Assembly: GCA_003134815.1 (NCBI GenBank)
Contig: PLCO01000045.1
Location: forward strand, 1-58,596
Origin: Acidobacteriaceae bacterium
GTDB lineage: Bacteria > Acidobacteriota > Terriglobia > Terriglobales > Acidobacteriaceae
Reading direction: 5' to 3'
DNA length: 58,596 nucleotides
Part shown: positions 15,577-24,691 of the stretch, in pieces
How positions within the stretch are numbered: position 1 is the stretch's first letter
Layout: each line of letters begins with the position of its first letter
Translations under genes and position numbers: made by a program
The notes under the pieces: generated by a model
The model's input: the letters and a program-made list of their open reading frames with translations, nothing else
What the model was told of the DNA's origin: nothing
The model's database searches: none

Positions 15577-17946
15577 TTGAGTGCAGCGAGTGTCGCCCCC
15601 ATGTCGCCCAGCGAGACGCAAAAGCCTGCCAACGACACCGCCCTGAAAGGGCTTACGAGCGATGAGGCACAGGCCCGTCTTGAAAAGGACGGACCAAATG
15701 CCATGCCGGATACGTCGCCTCATCCGTTGCGCAATGCGTTGGCCAAGTTCTGGGCCCCTGTTCCATGGTTGCTTGAAGCCTCCATCGTGCTTGAGCTTGT
15801 GCTGCATAAGTATTACGAGGCTGCTGTTATCGCGGGGCTGCTGGTATTCAACGCGGCGCTTGCCTACTTCCAGGAAGGTCGCGCCCAGGCTACCCTGGCG
15901 GCTCTTAAGTCGCGTCTCGCGCTGAATGCCTCAGTCGAGCGCGATGGAGCGTGGAAGACTGTGCCTGCCGCGGAGCTGGTGTGTGGCGATCTGGTGAAGC
16001 TGTCACTCGGCACTGTGGTCGCTGCCGACGTACATCTTACCGGCGGATCGGTCGAACTCGATCAATCAATGCTCACCGGCGAATCCCTGCCTGTTGATGC
16101 CGGCCCTGGCGCGGACACCTTTGCGGGGGCTCTGGTGCGGCGTGGTGAAGCAACGGCGGTGGTAACGGCTACGGGCGCGCGCACCAAATTTGGCCGCACG
16201 GCGGAACTTGTGCGCACCGCGCATGTGGTGAGCTCGCAGCAAAAGGCCGTGCTTAAGATCGTGCGCAACCTGGCGATCTTCAATGGCATAGTAATTCTTG
16301 CCATGGGCGCATATGCCTATTCCCATGCAATGTCATGGACCGAAATCGTTCCTCTTTTGCTCACGTCGGTCCTTGCGGCCATCCCTGTGGCATTGCCGGC
16401 AACATTTACCCTCGCCGCGGCGCTCGGCGCCCGCTCTCTGGCAAAACTCGGCGTGCTGCCCACACGGCTTTCCGCCGTGGATGAGGCGGCTTCGATCGAT
16501 GTCTTGTGCTCGGATAAAACCGGAACTCTAACCCTCAACGCGCTTTCAGTCACCAGCGTTCGCCCCATGCCCGGCTTTGACGAGTCTCACGTTCTCGGGT
16601 TGGCAGCCCTCGCCAGTTCGGATGGCGGTCAAGATCCCGTCGATGCGGCGATTCGCTCAGCCGCCCAGAAAAAACCGGCGCAGGACCTGCCAAGGCTGGC
16701 GACGTTTGTGCCGTTTGACCCAGCCAAGAAGACATCGGAGGCGACCGCGACTGATGCAAAGGGGTCTGCGGAGCGCATCGTCAAAGGTGCGTATATCGCG
16801 GTCGTTGCGCTCGCGGCTCCTTCGCCCGCCGCGGCTGCGATTGTCGACGAGCTCGAGAAACAGGGCTTCAGAGTTCTGGCTGTAGCAGCCGGCCCTCCGG
16901 CGTCTATGCAAATTGCCGGTCTTATCGCGCTCAGTGACCCGCCGCGGACGGACTCGAGTTCTCTCATCTCGGAGTTACATGCGCTCGGCGTGGCCACGGT
17001 CATGGTGACGGGAGACGCTCCGGTCACGGCGGCAATCGTCGCGCATGAGGTGGGGCTGAATGGGCCTGTTTGCCCGCCCGGAAAACTTCCCGCGGCTATC
17101 AAACCGGAAGACTTTGCGGTCTTCGCAGGTGTGCTGCCGGAAGGCAAGTACGATCTCGTCAAGGCTTATCAAAAGAGCGGGCACACTGTAGGGATGTGCG
17201 GGGATGGCGCCAATGACGCGCCCGCGCTTCGCCAGGCGCAGATTGGCATTGCCGTTTCGACCGCATCCGATGTGGCAAAGTCCGCTGCCGGAGTTGTATT
17301 GACCGAGGCCGGCCTCGGCGGCATTGTTGCCGCCGTGAAAGAAGGCAGGATCACGTTTCAGCGCATTCTGACCTACACGTTGAACTCGGTGATGAAGAAG
17401 CTGCTGCAAGTGCTCTTGCTGGCCGTTGGCCTGGTCATGACCGGACACGCGGTACTCACTCCCATGCTCATGGTCATCGTCATGATTTCCGGCGACTTCC
17501 TCGCTATGTCGCTGACGACTGACAGGGTGCGGCCGTCGGCGATGCCAAACTCCTGGGAAGTCGGGAGGATTACAAGCGCAGGCGTCATTCTGGGAGCCTG
17601 TTTCCTTGCCTTCTCCACGGCTATCCTGGCCGTTGGCAAATTCCAGTTGCATCTCGGCATTGCGGCACTCCAAACGTTGTCCGTTGTCGGTATCGTATTT
17701 GGCAGCCAGGCCACAACGTACGTCATTCGCGGGCGGCAGCGCTTGTGGGGTTTGCGTCCCAGCATTTGGCTCGTGCTCTCTTCCATCGCCGACGTCCTCA
17801 TCATTTCAACGCTTGCGGTCTTGGGAATCGCCATGGCCCCGTTGCCTGCCGCCGTAATCGCTTGTGAGTTTGCCGCTGCGATCGTATTCGGCGCAATTCT
17901 CGACGTGGTGAAGATTCCCGTTTTTGCGCGTCTTCGCATCTCTTGA
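15577..17946 (+). CDS. P3A-type plasma-membrane proton-efflux ATPase
   Basis: 789 residues from TTG 15577; an ATG at 15601 would give 781. The parts are an N-terminal cation-ATPase domain (LTSDEAQARLEKDGPNAMPD), helices 1-2, an actuator domain with MLTGESLPVDAG, helices 3-4 containing the ion-site PVALPATFTL, the phosphorylation motif SDKTGTLTLN (Asp about 313), hinge GDGANDAPALRQAQIGIAV, and six C-terminal helices. The P-V-A-L-P-A sequence and overall length fit the H+-ATPase group (P3A), as in plant, fungal and archaeal pumps. It would extrude protons at the inner membrane, useful for acid tolerance. The upstream UspA gene supports a stress role. Confidence 0.9.
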   Translation: MSAASVAPMSPSETQKPANDTALKGLTSDEAQARLEKDGPNAMPDTSPHPLRNALAKFWAPVPWLLEASIVLELVLHKYYEAAVIAGLLVFNAALAYFQEGRAQATLAALKSRLALNASVERDGAWKTVPAAELVCGDLVKLSLGTVVAADVHLTGGSVELDQSMLTGESLPVDAGPGADTFAGALVRRGEATAVVTATGARTKFGRTAELVRTAHVVSSQQKAVLKIVRNLAIFNGIVILAMGAYAYSHAMSWTEIVPLLLTSVLAAIPVALPATFTLAAALGARSLAKLGVLPTRLSAVDEAASIDVLCSDKTGTLTLNALSVTSVRPMPGFDESHVLGLAALASSDGGQDPVDAAIRSAAQKKPAQDLPRLATFVPFDPAKKTSEATATDAKGSAERIVKGAYIAVVALAAPSPAAAAIVDELEKQGFRVLAVAAGPPASMQIAGLIALSDPPRTDSSSLISELHALGVATVMVTGDAPVTAAIVAHEVGLNGPVCPPGKLPAAIKPEDFAVFAGVLPEGKYDLVKAYQKSGHTVGMCGDGANDAPALRQAQIGIAVSTASDVAKSAAGVVLTEAGLGGIVAAVKEGRITFQRILTYTLNSVMKKLLQVLLLAVGLVMTGHAVLTPMLMVIVMISGDFLAMSLTTDRVRPSAMPNSWEVGRITSAGVILGACFLAFSTAILAVGKFQLHLGIAALQTLSVVGIVFGSQATTYVIRGRQRLWGLRPSIWLVLSSIADVLIISTLAVLGIAMAPLPAAVIACEFAAAIVFGAILDVVKIPVFARLRIS

Positions 17947-18454
17947 GAGTCAGTTTTCATCTGCTTCCCGGTCAAAACCCAGTGCCCAACCTTCGTGTCA
18001 TTCAGCTCTGGCAACGCTCATTTCATGCGACATTGCCGGCAAACCGCTCCGGTAGAGCAAAATTGACCATACACTATTCTGGATTGCGGGCGATGATGGA
18101 CAGAGATTGATGGTAATTGCGGTTACTCGGGGTGCGGACTGTCAGCATTTTGCGCAAATGCCTAGGGCAAATACCCGAGGCAAAATACCTCAGGATTGGC
18201 TTGAGCCTGCGCTGTCGGCGACCGATACCAATGCGAGTTGCAAGGCAGGCCGCAAAGCAAGTTTCAAAGTAGGTCGCAAACATTGGCGGGCTCTTATTAC
18301 CGTTTCTTGGGCACTGCATTCACAGCGCGTTCACTGCCTTTGCCCCATTCGCCACAAACTCTGAACCCAGCACGAATCGATGATGCTTACCTGGGCACGA
18401 CCTTCCGGGCATGAATCGTCCAGCCAATGAGCCGAATTGCAATGAGGTACCCTT
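17947..18454. other. Intergenic region upstream of second Crp/Fnr gene
   Basis: About 508 bp with no supported gene. Around 18241-18275 there are imperfect direct repeats built on ggccgcaaa / ggtcgcaaa. The promoter of the regulator gene must lie here. No terminator for the ATPase gene is evident. Confidence 0.4.
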
Positions 18455-19159
18455 TTGACGAGCGAAAACAACAGTACATTCGATTCCGCTGCCTTTCTGG
18501 CAAACGCCGGGCTCGGCCGGACGATCATCGAGTTGAAGCCAAAACAGACTTTCTTCCGCCAGGGAGACACCGCGGACTCAGTGTTCTATCTGCAAAAAGG
18601 CCGCGTACGGGTTACCGTCGTCTCGCAGACAGGGAAAGAGGCCACAATCACGCTTCTATCCGCCAGCGATTTTGTTGGTGAGGAGTCGCTTGCGGCAATC
18701 GATGGACTGCACATGGCCACCGCCACTGCAGTGAACACTTGTACTGCGCTCAAGATCGGCAGAAGGGAAATGATTCGAGTGATGCATGACGAACCCGCAT
18801 TCGCCGATCTGTTTCTCAAGTTCCTGCTGACCCGCAGCATGCGAACCCAGGCCGATCTTGTCGATCAGTTGTTCAACTCCAGCGAAAAGCGCCTGGCGCG
18901 GATTCTTCTCTTGATGGCGGAATTCGGCAAGCCGGGTGAGCAGGAGACCTTCATCCCTCCCATTACGCAGGAAACTCTGGCGGATATGATCGGCACCACT
19001 CGGTCCCGTGTGAGCTTCTTTATGAATCGTTTTCGCAAGCTTGGTTTTATCAGCTACAACGGCCGCATACAGGTTCATAAGTCGCTGCTTAATGTGGTTC
19101 TGCTCGATCGATTACCCGGGCACAACGCGCAGAATCCCGCTATCCTTCCCATCGTTTGA
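18455..19159 (+). CDS. Crp/Fnr-family transcriptional regulator (paralogue 2)
   Basis: 234 residues from TTG 18455, preceded by GAGG. It has a cyclic-nucleotide-binding-type beta-roll (about 18-122), a dimer helix (LTRSMRTQADLVDQLFNSSE) and a winged HTH (QETLADMIGTTRSRVSFFM). It aligns end to end without gaps with the regulator at 2331-3041, and the recognition helix TTRSRVSFFMNRFRKLGFI is identical. Differences concentrate in the N-terminus, the ligand pocket and the tail, which suggests different signals feeding shared targets. There is no Fe-S cysteine cluster. It follows the proton-pump gene. Confidence 0.9.
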   Translation: MTSENNSTFDSAAFLANAGLGRTIIELKPKQTFFRQGDTADSVFYLQKGRVRVTVVSQTGKEATITLLSASDFVGEESLAAIDGLHMATATAVNTCTALKIGRREMIRVMHDEPAFADLFLKFLLTRSMRTQADLVDQLFNSSEKRLARILLLMAEFGKPGEQETFIPPITQETLADMIGTTRSRVSFFMNRFRKLGFISYNGRIQVHKSLLNVVLLDRLPGHNAQNPAILPIV

Positions 19160-19268
19160 GCTCGTTCCGCAAAGTGCGGACGCACTCGCAATAAGTGGTT
19201 GCGTAACTGCGCGGTGAGGCAAGCACTCGGCGGCCTGAGCTGGCATCCAGTAATTCGTGCGATTAATC

Positions 19269-20084
19269 TCAAGCGCGGGTCGCCGTTTCTTCTTCGGTGA
19301 CTACAAAGAAATGACGCAAGTCTGCTTGTCCGAACGAAGTGGTCATCGCTACATCGGCGGCATCCCGCCCCGTCGCCATCAGCACGCGGCCAATCCGCGA
19401 TTGGTTGTTGCGCGCATCAAAGGTCCACCAGCGGCCTCCTAGATAGGCCTCGAACCATGCGCTGAAGTCCATGGGAAGCCTCACAGGCACGCCGATGTCG
19501 CCCAGATACCCGGTGGCATAGCGCGCAGGAATGTTGAGTGCGCGACAGAAGGTGATCGCCAGATGCTGAAAGTCGCGACACACGCCCACGCGTTCAGTAA
19601 ACACATCAAGAGCTGTCTTAGTGGGCCTGGCCTGCTGATAATTGAACGCCACCTTATTGTGCACCCAGTTGCAAATGGCTTGCACGCGGCCCCAACCGGG
19701 TTGGACGTTACCGAAAAGCTCAAGCGCAATGGTCGAGAAACGATCGACTTCACAGTAGCGGCTGTTGAGCAGGAAGCTCAGCATTTCGTGCGGCAGATCG
19801 CCGACCGCCGACTCACGCGCTGACAAATTGATCTCGTCCAGTAGTCCGGAGTCCCGGATCAGCGTGGAATTGAAGAGCCTGAGCTTCCCTTGAGGCGCGA
19901 CGAACCGCGCACAACGATTCCCGAAACTGTCGATGTAATGGGTGATTTCCAGTCTGGGTTCGGTTTGCAACTCGTCCGGCTCCAGCAGATCGCGGGAGCG
20001 CGAAGGATGGACATTGAGAAGCGCCACCATTGCGACGGCAGCCGGAATATCGAATTGAATGTCATATGCAAGCCGGATCAACAT
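19269..20084 (-). CDS. Transglutaminase-like protein with His-to-Ser change at the expected triad position
   Basis: 271 residues from ATG 20084, chosen for AGAGG upstream and because the family begins M-L-I-R-L-A-Y-D-I. The parts are an N-terminal beta domain (1-110) and a papain-fold transglutaminase core with the nucleophile motif GVCRDFQHLAI (Cys169), then MDFSAWFEAYLGGRWWTFDA (Asp223). In most relatives His precedes A-W-F-E; here it is Ser208. I believe some close relatives share the Ser, so the protein may be a variant protease or peptide-binding form rather than a dead enzyme. It is probably cytoplasmic. It converges with the Crp/Fnr gene. Confidence 0.8.
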   Translation of the reverse strand: MLIRLAYDIQFDIPAAVAMVALLNVHPSRSRDLLEPDELQTEPRLEITHYIDSFGNRCARFVAPQGKLRLFNSTLIRDSGLLDEINLSARESAVGDLPHEMLSFLLNSRYCEVDRFSTIALELFGNVQPGWGRVQAICNWVHNKVAFNYQQARPTKTALDVFTERVGVCRDFQHLAITFCRALNIPARYATGYLGDIGVPVRLPMDFSAWFEAYLGGRWWTFDARNNQSRIGRVLMATGRDAADVAMTTSFGQADLRHFFVVTEEETATRA

Positions 20085-20778
20085 GTTGGCGCCTCTGAAA
20101 TAAAGAGTACAGGTCTGGGCAGCCCAGATCGGCCCACAGGGCGCGGACCATTCCATGAAACCCACCAGGGGGCGCATGACGCCAATTGATTTCAACGGTT
20201 GCTGAAACCGGTTGGGAACTCGGGGTCGGCGGTTCAGGTCCTCGCTCCCTGACCAATTAAATAACGAATTCCTTGAGCCGGATTTCGAGTTATCGATCTC
20301 ACGATACTGGGATTTGTAGCGGTAGAGGCCTTCAGGTCTGTCAAGGAAATGTCCACTCGGGTGTGCTTGCCGAAATCGATTTACGATGGTACCAAGCGCG
20401 ATACTAGGCCATTACTCGGACGCCTCGTGTCGCGGACTTTGCGCGATACAATCTCCTTTAGCTGACTCTCTCGCAATGAGGCAGGTCTTGCAAAGTACCA
20501 CGCACTCCTGGACACACCAATCCACTTGTCTAAACGGGTCAGAATCAGACCCCACTCCACTTTGCTGCGGAATGAACTCCTGCTTTTTGTCTCGAGCAGT
20601 TGGGTCGAGTTGGCAAGGTTTTCCTTTCGACCCATATCGCTCAACTAACCGACCAGGCTCGAATCTAAGTTCTCCTAAGAGAGAATGTTGTTTACGCGCT
20701 TTTCAATCCTATGAGTCAGAGGTCCCGCGGGCTCGCAGGCACTAATGACAATTTGACATTGAGAGAGAGAATCCGGAC
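20085..20778. other. 694-bp stretch without a supported gene
   Basis: The region lies between divergent genes (transglutaminase-like and glycosyltransferase). It is noticeably more A+T-rich near 20255-20330 than its surroundings. A minus-strand ORF at 20381-20644 has a stretch (WIGVSRSAWYFARPASLRE) faintly like the HTH of IS3-type OrfB proteins, but it is too short and weak to call. The right end has a GAGAGAGAG ribosome site for the next gene. Confidence 0.4.
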
Positions 20779-21999
20779 GTGACGAAAAGGGTCTTAATTA
20801 TTGTTGAGAACGCACCGGTTCCTGTGGACCCTAGAGTGTGGAAGGAGGCAACGTCTCTGCAGCGAAATGGTTACAATGTCGCTGTAATTTCTAAGGTTGC
20901 GAAGGAATGCACGAAGCATTATGAGGTGATTGACGGCGTCCATATTTACAGGCATCCGATGCCCAATGAAGGCGATACCCCTTTGGCGTACCTCTGGGAG
21001 TACACTTGCGCCTTGTTTTGGGAGTTCTTATACGCTTGTTGGATTTTCCTGCGGCACGGCTTCGATGTCATCCAAGGATGTAATCCACCAGACACCATAT
21101 TCCTTGTCGCGCTGCCCTTCAAGATTTTCGGAGTGAAGTACATTTTCGATCATCACGACATAATTCCCGAATTATTTCTTACGAAGTTTGGAAACAAAGG
21201 CGGCCTGTATAAAGCGCAGGTGTTGCTTGAGAAACTAACATTCTGGGCCAGCGATGTTGTTCTTGCTACCAATGAAAGCTACAAGGAGATCGCGTTGGAG
21301 AGGGGCCGAAAGGATCCTGCTGATGTGTTTGTCGTGCGGAACGGGCCCATTCTGGGATCATTCAAGGCTGTAGCTCCCAACGAAAGTCTCAAACATGGAA
21401 AGGCTTTTCTCGTCGGTTATGTGGGATTCATGAGCGCCCAGGATGGTTTGGACATTCTCGTGGACGTGGCGCGCCATATTAAAGATATGGGTCGCCTTGA
21501 TATTCAATTCACCTGTGTTGGAAGTGGCTCTGAGCTTCCCAGGTTGCGAAAGATGGTTCAGGATAAGGATCTTGGAGACATGGTTGAGTTCACGGGAAGG
21601 GTGCCAGACGCGCAACTGCTGGAGATTTTGTCGACTGCCGATGTTTGTGTCAATCCCGATGTGCCCGGCGAAATGAACGACAAGTCCACAATGCAGAAGA
21701 TCATGGAGTATATGGCCCTGGGCAAGCCGATCGTTCAATTCGATATGAAGGAAGGAAGATTCAGCGCCGGAGAAGCGTCACTATACGCGGACAATCAGAA
21801 CCAGGTTCCCGATTTCGCGGCCAAGATTCTCTGGCTACTGGATCATCCCGACGAGCGAAAGCGCATGGGCGAGTTGGGCCGCAAACGGGTGGAGCAAGAA
21901 CTCGCCTGGGATTACTCCGTACCCAAGCTTCTCGCTGCCTACAAGCGGTGCTTTGACAAACGCGAAATAGTCAATTCGAGAGGTTCGGCTAAAGCCTGA
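20779..21999 (+). CDS. Glycosyltransferase, GT-B fold family 4 (WbuB-like)
   Basis: 406 residues from GTG 20779. The N-terminal Rossmann domain begins RVLIIVENAPVPVDPRVWKE, the pattern of family-4 transferases of the WbuB/EpsD kind. The C-terminal domain has the donor-binding VGYVGFMSAQDGLDILVDVA, and the E-x7-E region appears around LSTADVCVNPD...KIMEYMALGKPIV. It transfers an activated sugar to a glycan or lipid acceptor on the cytoplasmic face. No other glycan-assembly genes are next to it except the deacetylase further on. Codon use is slightly more A+T-rich than in neighbours, so transfer is possible. Confidence 0.88.
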   Translation: MTKRVLIIVENAPVPVDPRVWKEATSLQRNGYNVAVISKVAKECTKHYEVIDGVHIYRHPMPNEGDTPLAYLWEYTCALFWEFLYACWIFLRHGFDVIQGCNPPDTIFLVALPFKIFGVKYIFDHHDIIPELFLTKFGNKGGLYKAQVLLEKLTFWASDVVLATNESYKEIALERGRKDPADVFVVRNGPILGSFKAVAPNESLKHGKAFLVGYVGFMSAQDGLDILVDVARHIKDMGRLDIQFTCVGSGSELPRLRKMVQDKDLGDMVEFTGRVPDAQLLEILSTADVCVNPDVPGEMNDKSTMQKIMEYMALGKPIVQFDMKEGRFSAGEASLYADNQNQVPDFAAKILWLLDHPDERKRMGELGRKRVEQELAWDYSVPKLLAAYKRCFDKREIVNSRGSAKA

Positions 22000-22105
22000 C
22001 ATCTTCGTCAAAATAACGGAGCCGATCCCAGATAAGCCGCGGGCCGAAGAACTGTGCGATGATGCCGGCCTGATTCACTTCTCATTCAGTGGTAACCTCA
22101 CACGC

Positions 22106-22738
22106 TTAGAGCGGATACTGGCCACGCGCCCAGATAATCATGCGATTTGCGACGGAAAAAGGAAAGATAGTTGGGCGCACGAAGTCAACGAACAGCACCA
22201 CCCTGTATGAATCAGTTTCGTTCCACACTTCGTGCTCATTACTGTCATCGAAAATCATGCTCTTTCCTTCCTTCCAGCTACGCACATCGCTACCTACTCG
22301 GATCCTGCAACTGCCTTCCGGCCCCGGAATAATCAGTCCAAGGTGATAGCGCAACAGACCCTTATAAGGCCCTCGATGCGGAGGTATGTGCTTGCCGGGG
22401 GCCAAAATGGAAAACATCGCCTGTCTCACGCCTGGAATAAGGCGCAACAGTCGCGCCGTCTCTGGGCATTGGGCGCAGTTCTCTTCTATCTCTTTACCGT
22501 TAAACGTAGACAGGAAGAAAGTCTTCCACTGGTCGCCTTCGGTCAGAGCTTTCTGCGCCTTTGATACATCCTGAAAGTTTGGAATCTGGTCGCGCTGCGC
22601 CATTAAGGCGTCCAATTCTTTGCGGACAGATTTCCATTTGGCCTCAATTTGGGCCGTCCAGGGAAAAGCCTCAGGTTCGAAAAATGTCTTGTCCCCGTCA
22701 CGATAAAAGAGAGTCTTTTCTACGATGTCTCGCAGCAT
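22106..22738 (-). CDS. Aspartyl/asparaginyl beta-hydroxylase family dioxygenase
   Basis: 210 residues. The C-terminal two thirds match the Asp/Arg-hydroxylase cupin: FSILAPGKHIPPHRGPYKGL with the first metal His, RYHLGLIIPGPEGSCRIRVG with the 2-oxoglutarate Arg, and MIFDDSNEHEVWNETD with the second His. These are Fe(II)/2-oxoglutarate oxygenases. In bacteria some hydroxylate Asp or Asn in peptides and others modify lipid A. The substrate here is unknown. It converges with the glycosyltransferase gene. Confidence 0.85.
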   Translation of the reverse strand: MLRDIVEKTLFYRDGDKTFFEPEAFPWTAQIEAKWKSVRKELDALMAQRDQIPNFQDVSKAQKALTEGDQWKTFFLSTFNGKEIEENCAQCPETARLLRLIPGVRQAMFSILAPGKHIPPHRGPYKGLLRYHLGLIIPGPEGSCRIRVGSDVRSWKEGKSMIFDDSNEHEVWNETDSYRVVLFVDFVRPTIFPFSVANRMIIWARGQYPL

Positions 22739-22911
22739 GCTTCACCTTTCTCGTTCCTTTTCCAAGATGCCGTCTCAAGCCGGCTCGTCGGCTGAAGATA
22801 CTCCAACGCGAACGCCAGCCCGCAGTTTTCGGATTTTATCACCAGCACCGCAACACTGACGTAGCCTCACTTCTGCCGGCTTATCTCACCAAGGAATCTC
22901 CATCGCAAGAT

Positions 22912-23682
22912 TCACTTACCGGTAGCGTGTCTCAGCAAATCTCCGACTGATACAAATTGAAAACCGCGTTGGAGCAGGCCCGCGACGATCGTGGGGAGCG
23001 CCTGCGCCGTCCAGATGCCGCCATTATTTACATGCATGATGATGACGCTTCCATTTCGCGTTAAAGTGCTGACTCGACGCTCCAGGACTTCGGCCGTATT
23101 GCGCGGGTTGGGATCTCCAGACACAACCTCCCACATGACCGTGAGAACTCCGAGGCTTTTTGCAACCTTCACCAGCTTTGGCGGGCAGTCTCCGTATGGC
23201 GGCCGAAAGAATGGCTGCGGAGTATAGCCCATTCGCACAATCGTAGACCGCGTTTGCTCGATTTCAGAGGCGATGACGTCCTCTGTCAGCTCACTGGATT
23301 TCCAATGATGGTAGCCATGGAGTCCGATCTGGAAGTATGGCACGTCTGCGAGTTGTTTAAGGCCGTCCTGACAGTGCTCCGCCCACAGGCCGGATACAAA
23401 AAATGTGGCCGGAATGTGCTCCCGCTGAAGATAGTTCACAATCTCGGTTGAGAATTCCGGGCGCTCCTTGCGCGGACAGGCGTCGAAAGTCAGTGCAATT
23501 TGAGGACGAGCGCGGCTGCCATGATACAGAATGTCCATTGGGAACGGATAAGGTCGAGCAATATCCGCGCCGTCTGATCGAATCGATTCGTCCTGCGCGC
23601 GAACGGTTCGCGCGGCACTCAGGCCGAAGGCCTGGCCAAGGGCGACTGTACTCGCTATCTGAAGCAGGGTTCTTCTGTCCAT
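22912..23682 (-). CDS. Exported polysaccharide deacetylase (NodB fold)
   Basis: About 256 residues from ATG 23682 (MDRRTLLQIASTVALGQAFG), which gives a signal sequence. The frame is open to 23766, overlapping the next gene. NodB motifs: motif 1 IALTFDACPR (second Asp replaced by Ala, a common variant), motif 2 GLHGYHHW, motif 3 RPPYGDCPP, and the C-terminal IIMHVNNGG. It should remove N-acetyl groups from a cell-wall or exopolysaccharide chain in the periplasm or outside. It probably forms a unit with the preceding gene at 23721-24587. Confidence 0.88.
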   Translation of the reverse strand: MDRRTLLQIASTVALGQAFGLSAARTVRAQDESIRSDGADIARPYPFPMDILYHGSRARPQIALTFDACPRKERPEFSTEIVNYLQREHIPATFFVSGLWAEHCQDGLKQLADVPYFQIGLHGYHHWKSSELTEDVIASEIEQTRSTIVRMGYTPQPFFRPPYGDCPPKLVKVAKSLGVLTVMWEVVSGDPNPRNTAEVLERRVSTLTRNGSVIIMHVNNGGIWTAQALPTIVAGLLQRGFQFVSVGDLLRHATGK

Positions 23683-23720
23683 CGCATCTGCTTTCGAATT
23701 CCTTCTCTGTTTCAAACCTA

Positions 23721-24587
23721 CTAACGTTTTGCGACCATGAATGAGTCGTAGGAGTCGAGCAACCACTGGCCATTCTGCTTGACCAGGACCACTTTGAGAA
23801 ACCGACGCTCTTCCTTGCCGGCTTCGGCCGTTTGGAAATACGAATTGCCCTTCACAATCGGCTGAAGACCCAATTCGTCGCCGAGCATCTCGACGATGTC
23901 GTCCTGGTGGAGAACCATATCGCTCAGCTTCAAACGGTCAACGAACTTCCCGGCAAGGGCGGGCAGCTGGTTCTTCTCCGAATCAGGCACAACGAAATCA
24001 TTGGGAAGCTCGTCCACCAGAGCTTGTGTGAGAGCATCAACTTTCGCTGGCGCCAGGACATCCGACAAATTCGAATTCACCACCCCATCGAAAGCAGGAA
24101 GATCGGGCACTGCGTCCCAGAAAGCAAAGTCGACATCGTAGACTTCCTTGTCGTCGGCCACGCTGTCTGGGATGTAGTAATACAGTTCATAGCGAAGAGT
24201 TCTTCTGTAGATGCGCTCCAAATCGTCAGGCTGGTTGATGTTGAACTTCGCCCAGGACGGACCGAGAAGCTTATATGCGCTATTCCAGTTTTTTTCCGCC
24301 GTGAAGTTGAGGAAGTCTTCGAAGACTTTGACGGACGGGCGGCTCCTGATTGCCAACTGGAATGGATTGTTGGCCCGTGTTGCTGCAATCGGGTCGAGTC
24401 CTCCCCCGGGAATGAGATTACTCCCGAAGCGCGATCCGGCAAGAAAGGCCGCGCCGAGAATTACAATCAGGCCGCCGAGGACGGTGAGTTTGCTCATTGC
24501 TGTTGCGTGGAGCAAGACGCCCCCGATGTCACGGATTGTTGGTTTGCCAGTGAGACGCCCAGTAGAACCTGGTCGATATGGGTCCAT
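23721..24587 (-). CDS. Membrane-anchored protein of unknown function
   Basis: About 288 residues from ATG 24587, which has an AGGG site. ATG 24497 (MSKLTVLGGLIVILGAAFLA) is an alternative giving 258, and the frame is open to 24740. One membrane helix or signal anchor (32-52 of the longer form) is followed by an extracytoplasmic part with FLNFTAEKNWNSAYKLLGPS and a C-terminal FLKVVLVKQNGQWLLDSYDS, reminiscent of DUF4878/NTF2-like folds but not a firm match. I do not recognise the family. It lies 39 bp before the deacetylase gene and may assist it. Confidence 0.65.
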   Translation of the reverse strand: MDPYRPGSTGRLTGKPTIRDIGGVLLHATAMSKLTVLGGLIVILGAAFLAGSRFGSNLIPGGGLDPIAATRANNPFQLAIRSRPSVKVFEDFLNFTAEKNWNSAYKLLGPSWAKFNINQPDDLERIYRRTLRYELYYYIPDSVADDKEVYDVDFAFWDAVPDLPAFDGVVNSNLSDVLAPAKVDALTQALVDELPNDFVVPDSEKNQLPALAGKFVDRLKLSDMVLHQDDIVEMLGDELGLQPIVKGNSYFQTAEAGKEERRFLKVVLVKQNGQWLLDSYDSFMVAKR

Positions 24588-24691
24588 ATGGTTTTCCCTA
24601 AACCTTTCGCAATGATGGTACATCTCGACGGAGTACAACCCGCCGGAAAGAAGCAGGCTTGGATACATTGAGTCAAGCCGTGCCGCCAGGC

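Noticed and set aside
16975..17673. 232-codon open frame on the minus strand
   Set aside because: Antisense to the P-type ATPase. No ribosome site and no recognisable product.
20381..20644. Possible IS3-type transposase fragment
   Set aside because: A single stretch (GVSRSAWYFARPASLRE) faintly resembles OrfB proteins. No terminal repeats, no further motifs, so not called.
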